Assembly: GCA_030065025.1 (NCBI GenBank)
Contig: JASJDY010000032.1
Location: forward strand, 1 to 49,051
DNA length: 49,051 nt
DNA from: Planctomycetota bacterium
Lineage (GTDB): Bacteria > Planctomycetota > PLA2 > JAEUHO01
Direction of reading: 5' to 3'
Of this stretch, positions 48,438 through 49,051 are shown piece after piece. The notes under the pieces are model-generated. The model was given only the letters and a program-made list of their open reading frames with translations. It was not told the origin of the DNA and ran no database searches. The position numbers were made by a program, and so were the translations under genes. How positions within the stretch are numbered: the stretch's first letter is position 1; every line of letters starts with the position of its first letter.

Positions 48438-49004
48438 ATGAGGTGGCTTGCCGTCCTCGGCTGCACGATCGTCGGCTTCATCCTGCTCGTCTTCGTGGGC
48501 CTGCTGATCGCGGCGTCGCACGTCAGCGAGCGCGCGAACCGGACCAAGAGCGAGGACAACGTGCGCACGCTCCTCACGCTGCACTTGAACGCGGCAGATC
48601 ATGCGGGGGGTCTCCAGGGCCGCAACTGGATCCTCAGCTTGGTGGCAGCCGGTGTGATCAAGGCCGAGCACCGTCCCAACCTCGTATGCCTCTTCCCCAC
48701 GACCGTCGCGGGTCTCGACGATGTCGACCACGGCGAGTACCTGGCGCTCACGCCCGAGCGGCTGCGCACGGAGCGCTTCCCGCATCTGACAGGCTTCTGC
48801 GGTCCTGGTCCGCTCGAGCCTGGGTGGGAAGGCCCGCGGCCCCTGATCGGTGACCTGACCCACGAGGGCGGCGCGACCATCGGTTTCAGCGACGGCAGTG
48901 TCCGTTGGCTCGAACGCGAGGAGCTGGGCCTCGGCGACGACGATCCGATCGAGGCCGGGCCCGACTCGCGCTCACCCATCTTGCGGATGTTGTCGTCGGA
49001 GTGA
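48438..49004 (+). CDS. membrane-anchored pseudopilin-like protein, paralog of the C-terminal half of the preceding CDS
   Basis: MRWLAVLGCTIVGFILLVFVGLLIAAS; NVRTLLTLHLNAADHAGGLQGRNWILSLVAAGVI; GFSDGSVRWLEREELGLGDDDPIEAG. Confidence 0.75.
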   Translation: MRWLAVLGCTIVGFILLVFVGLLIAASHVSERANRTKSEDNVRTLLTLHLNAADHAGGLQGRNWILSLVAAGVIKAEHRPNLVCLFPTTVAGLDDVDHGEYLALTPERLRTERFPHLTGFCGPGPLEPGWEGPRPLIGDLTHEGGATIGFSDGSVRWLEREELGLGDDDPIEAGPDSRSPILRMLSSE

Positions 49005-49020
49005 TCGACTGCCGGGGCGC

Positions 49021-49051
49021 TGTAGGGGCGGCCGGAGAGATCGCGAAGCGA
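49021..49051 (+). repeat. TGTAGGGGC hairpin repeat, copy D (cut by window end)
   Basis: TGTAGGGGCGGCCGGAGAGATCGCGAAGCGA; the partner stem arm would lie outside the window. Confidence 0.4.

Overview
This is a 49 kb, very GC-rich bacterial chromosomal window with about 48 supported CDSs and one tRNA. There is no phage, IS element, CRISPR array or rRNA. The mix of secreted HEAT/VWA proteins, DUF1573, PASTA, M50 and pseudopilin-like tandem proteins suggests a Planctomycetota-like genome; this is inference only. Recognisable content includes a two-component system, tandem SLC13/TrkA-C permeases, a thiolase, MqnD (futalosine menaquinone pathway) with a histone-H1-like tail, Kbl, an N-acetylornithine carbamoyltransferase-like enzyme, a hybrid kinase and a GAF-PP2C phosphatase, several ABC transporters, an M19 dipeptidase, a CinA/MoCF domain protein, a divergent phosphoglycerate kinase, a MoxR-like/VWA pair, bacilliredoxin, CvpA and an M50 protease. 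The observations most worth following up are: (1) a NifB-like protein (radical-SAM barrel plus NifX-like domain) that appears to lack the SAM-cluster cysteines; (2) an intergenic hairpin repeat family (TGTAGGGGC...TGAGCGA) with different but self-complementary stems; (3) an MqnD enzyme with an N-terminal H1-like KAAKK tail; (4) a GH84-like protein that appears to lack the catalytic Asp pair; (5) a recurrent TANNNT box 5-10 nt upstream of many start codons, suggesting widespread leaderless transcription. Protein family calls come from reading motifs by eye; no search was run.
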